Below, one piece after another: positions 5,729 through 5,877 of a stretch of 5,877 bases of DNA. The stretch is from CAZGVW01 sp964529265. GTDB lineage: Bacteria > Planctomycetota > Phycisphaerae > Phycisphaerales > UBA1924. Position 1 is the first letter of the stretch; the number at the start of each line of letters is the position of its first letter. The stretch lies in NCBI GenBank assembly GCA_964529265.1, contig CAZGVW010000053.1, positions 1 to 5,877 of the forward strand. Direction: 5' to 3'. The position numbers were made by a program, and so were the translations under genes. The notes under the pieces are model-generated. The model was given only the letters and a program-made list of their open reading frames with translations. It was not told where the DNA came from and ran no database searches.

Positions 5729-5877
5729 CTATTCGTACCTGAGCGCTGTCGTCACCGGCACCCTCGTCGCCCGGCGCGCCGGCACGTAACACGCCAGCGC
5801 CGCGAGGACCGCGAGCCCGGCGGCGACGCCGGCGAACGTCGCCCAGTCGCCGGCATTCACCAGCGGCAGAAAGCTTG
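5729..5877 (-). CDS. MacB/FtsX-like ABC transporter permease, C-terminal fragment
   Basis: The last 48 codons of a gene entering from the right edge on the minus strand, ending at TAG (5729-5731). The frame reads SFLPLVNAGDWATFAG, then a hydrophobic run VAAGLAVLAALACYV (residues 17-31 of the fragment), then PARRATRV and the terminal ALRYE. A last membrane helix followed by a short cytoplasmic PARRATRVxPxxALRYE tail is the signature end of MacB/FtsX-type permeases, including the large tandem-domain permeases (ADOP type) abundant in Acidobacteriota. Such permeases act in the inner membrane with an ATPase of the MacB/LolD kind, in efflux or lipoprotein-related export. Here VPVTT replaces the more usual VDPxV before ALRYE. 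It is convergent with the kinase, 93 bp between stops. The substrate cannot be told from this fragment. Confidence 0.88.
   Translation of the reverse strand, partial: SFLPLVNAGDWATFAGVAAGLAVLAALACYVPARRATRVPVTTALRYE

Noticed and set aside
5592..5792. Minus-strand 66-codon frame at the right end
   Set aside because: A different minus-strand frame over 5729-5877 gives a clear permease C-terminus, so this one is a shadow.
1..5877. A new multi-gene defence or signalling system spanning the window
   Set aside because: Gene directions alternate, the middle genes look broken, and the two kinases have separate transcription units; nothing supports a joint function.

Overview
The window is high-GC bacterial DNA. 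Two Hanks-type Ser/Thr kinases (one fused to TPRs, one to a TolB/WD40-like propeller) and the C-terminus of a MacB/FtsX-like permease ending in a PARRATRV...ALRYE motif make a soil Acidobacteriota, perhaps of the Vicinamibacteria type, the best guess. This is inferred from gene content only, as no rRNA or marker gene is present.

Layout, left to right. (1) Bases 1-1887 (+) hold a cytosolic kinase-TPR protein whose N-terminus lies off the left edge; the reading frame is open from base 1. A GC-rich hairpin follows its stop codon directly. (2) Bases 1927-2310 (-) hold a convergent pRiA4b ORF-3-like protein that appears to lack the C-terminal part of its family. (3) Bases 2467-2826 (+) hold a decayed type II toxin-antitoxin pair. 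The antitoxin is full length but has ATA where its ATG is expected, and the RelE/ParE-like toxin is cut to about 37 native residues. (4) Bases 2805-2846 carry a degenerate 7-bp tandem repeat (ACTTCNN) that starts where toxin homology ends. A related copy lies at 5703-5723, so the two bracket the next gene. (5) Bases 2885-5635 (+) hold a complete membrane-anchored kinase with a C-terminal beta-propeller, starting at TTG. (6) Bases 5729-5877 (-) hold the last 48 codons of an ABC-transporter permease that continues off the right edge.

The genes do not form one operon. Transcription converges at about 1900 and again at about 5680, and diverges at about 2310-2460. The two kinases are separate signalling proteins of different design: the first is soluble, non-RD and TPR-bearing, the second is membrane-anchored, RD-type and has a propeller predicted to be extracytoplasmic. 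The region between them looks like an accessory patch of gene remnants. I see no convincing new multi-gene system. The most interesting signals are the start-less antitoxin, the toxin cut at a heptad repeat, the paired heptad repeats around kinase 2, and -10-like hexamers placed so close to start codons that near-leaderless transcripts are likely.
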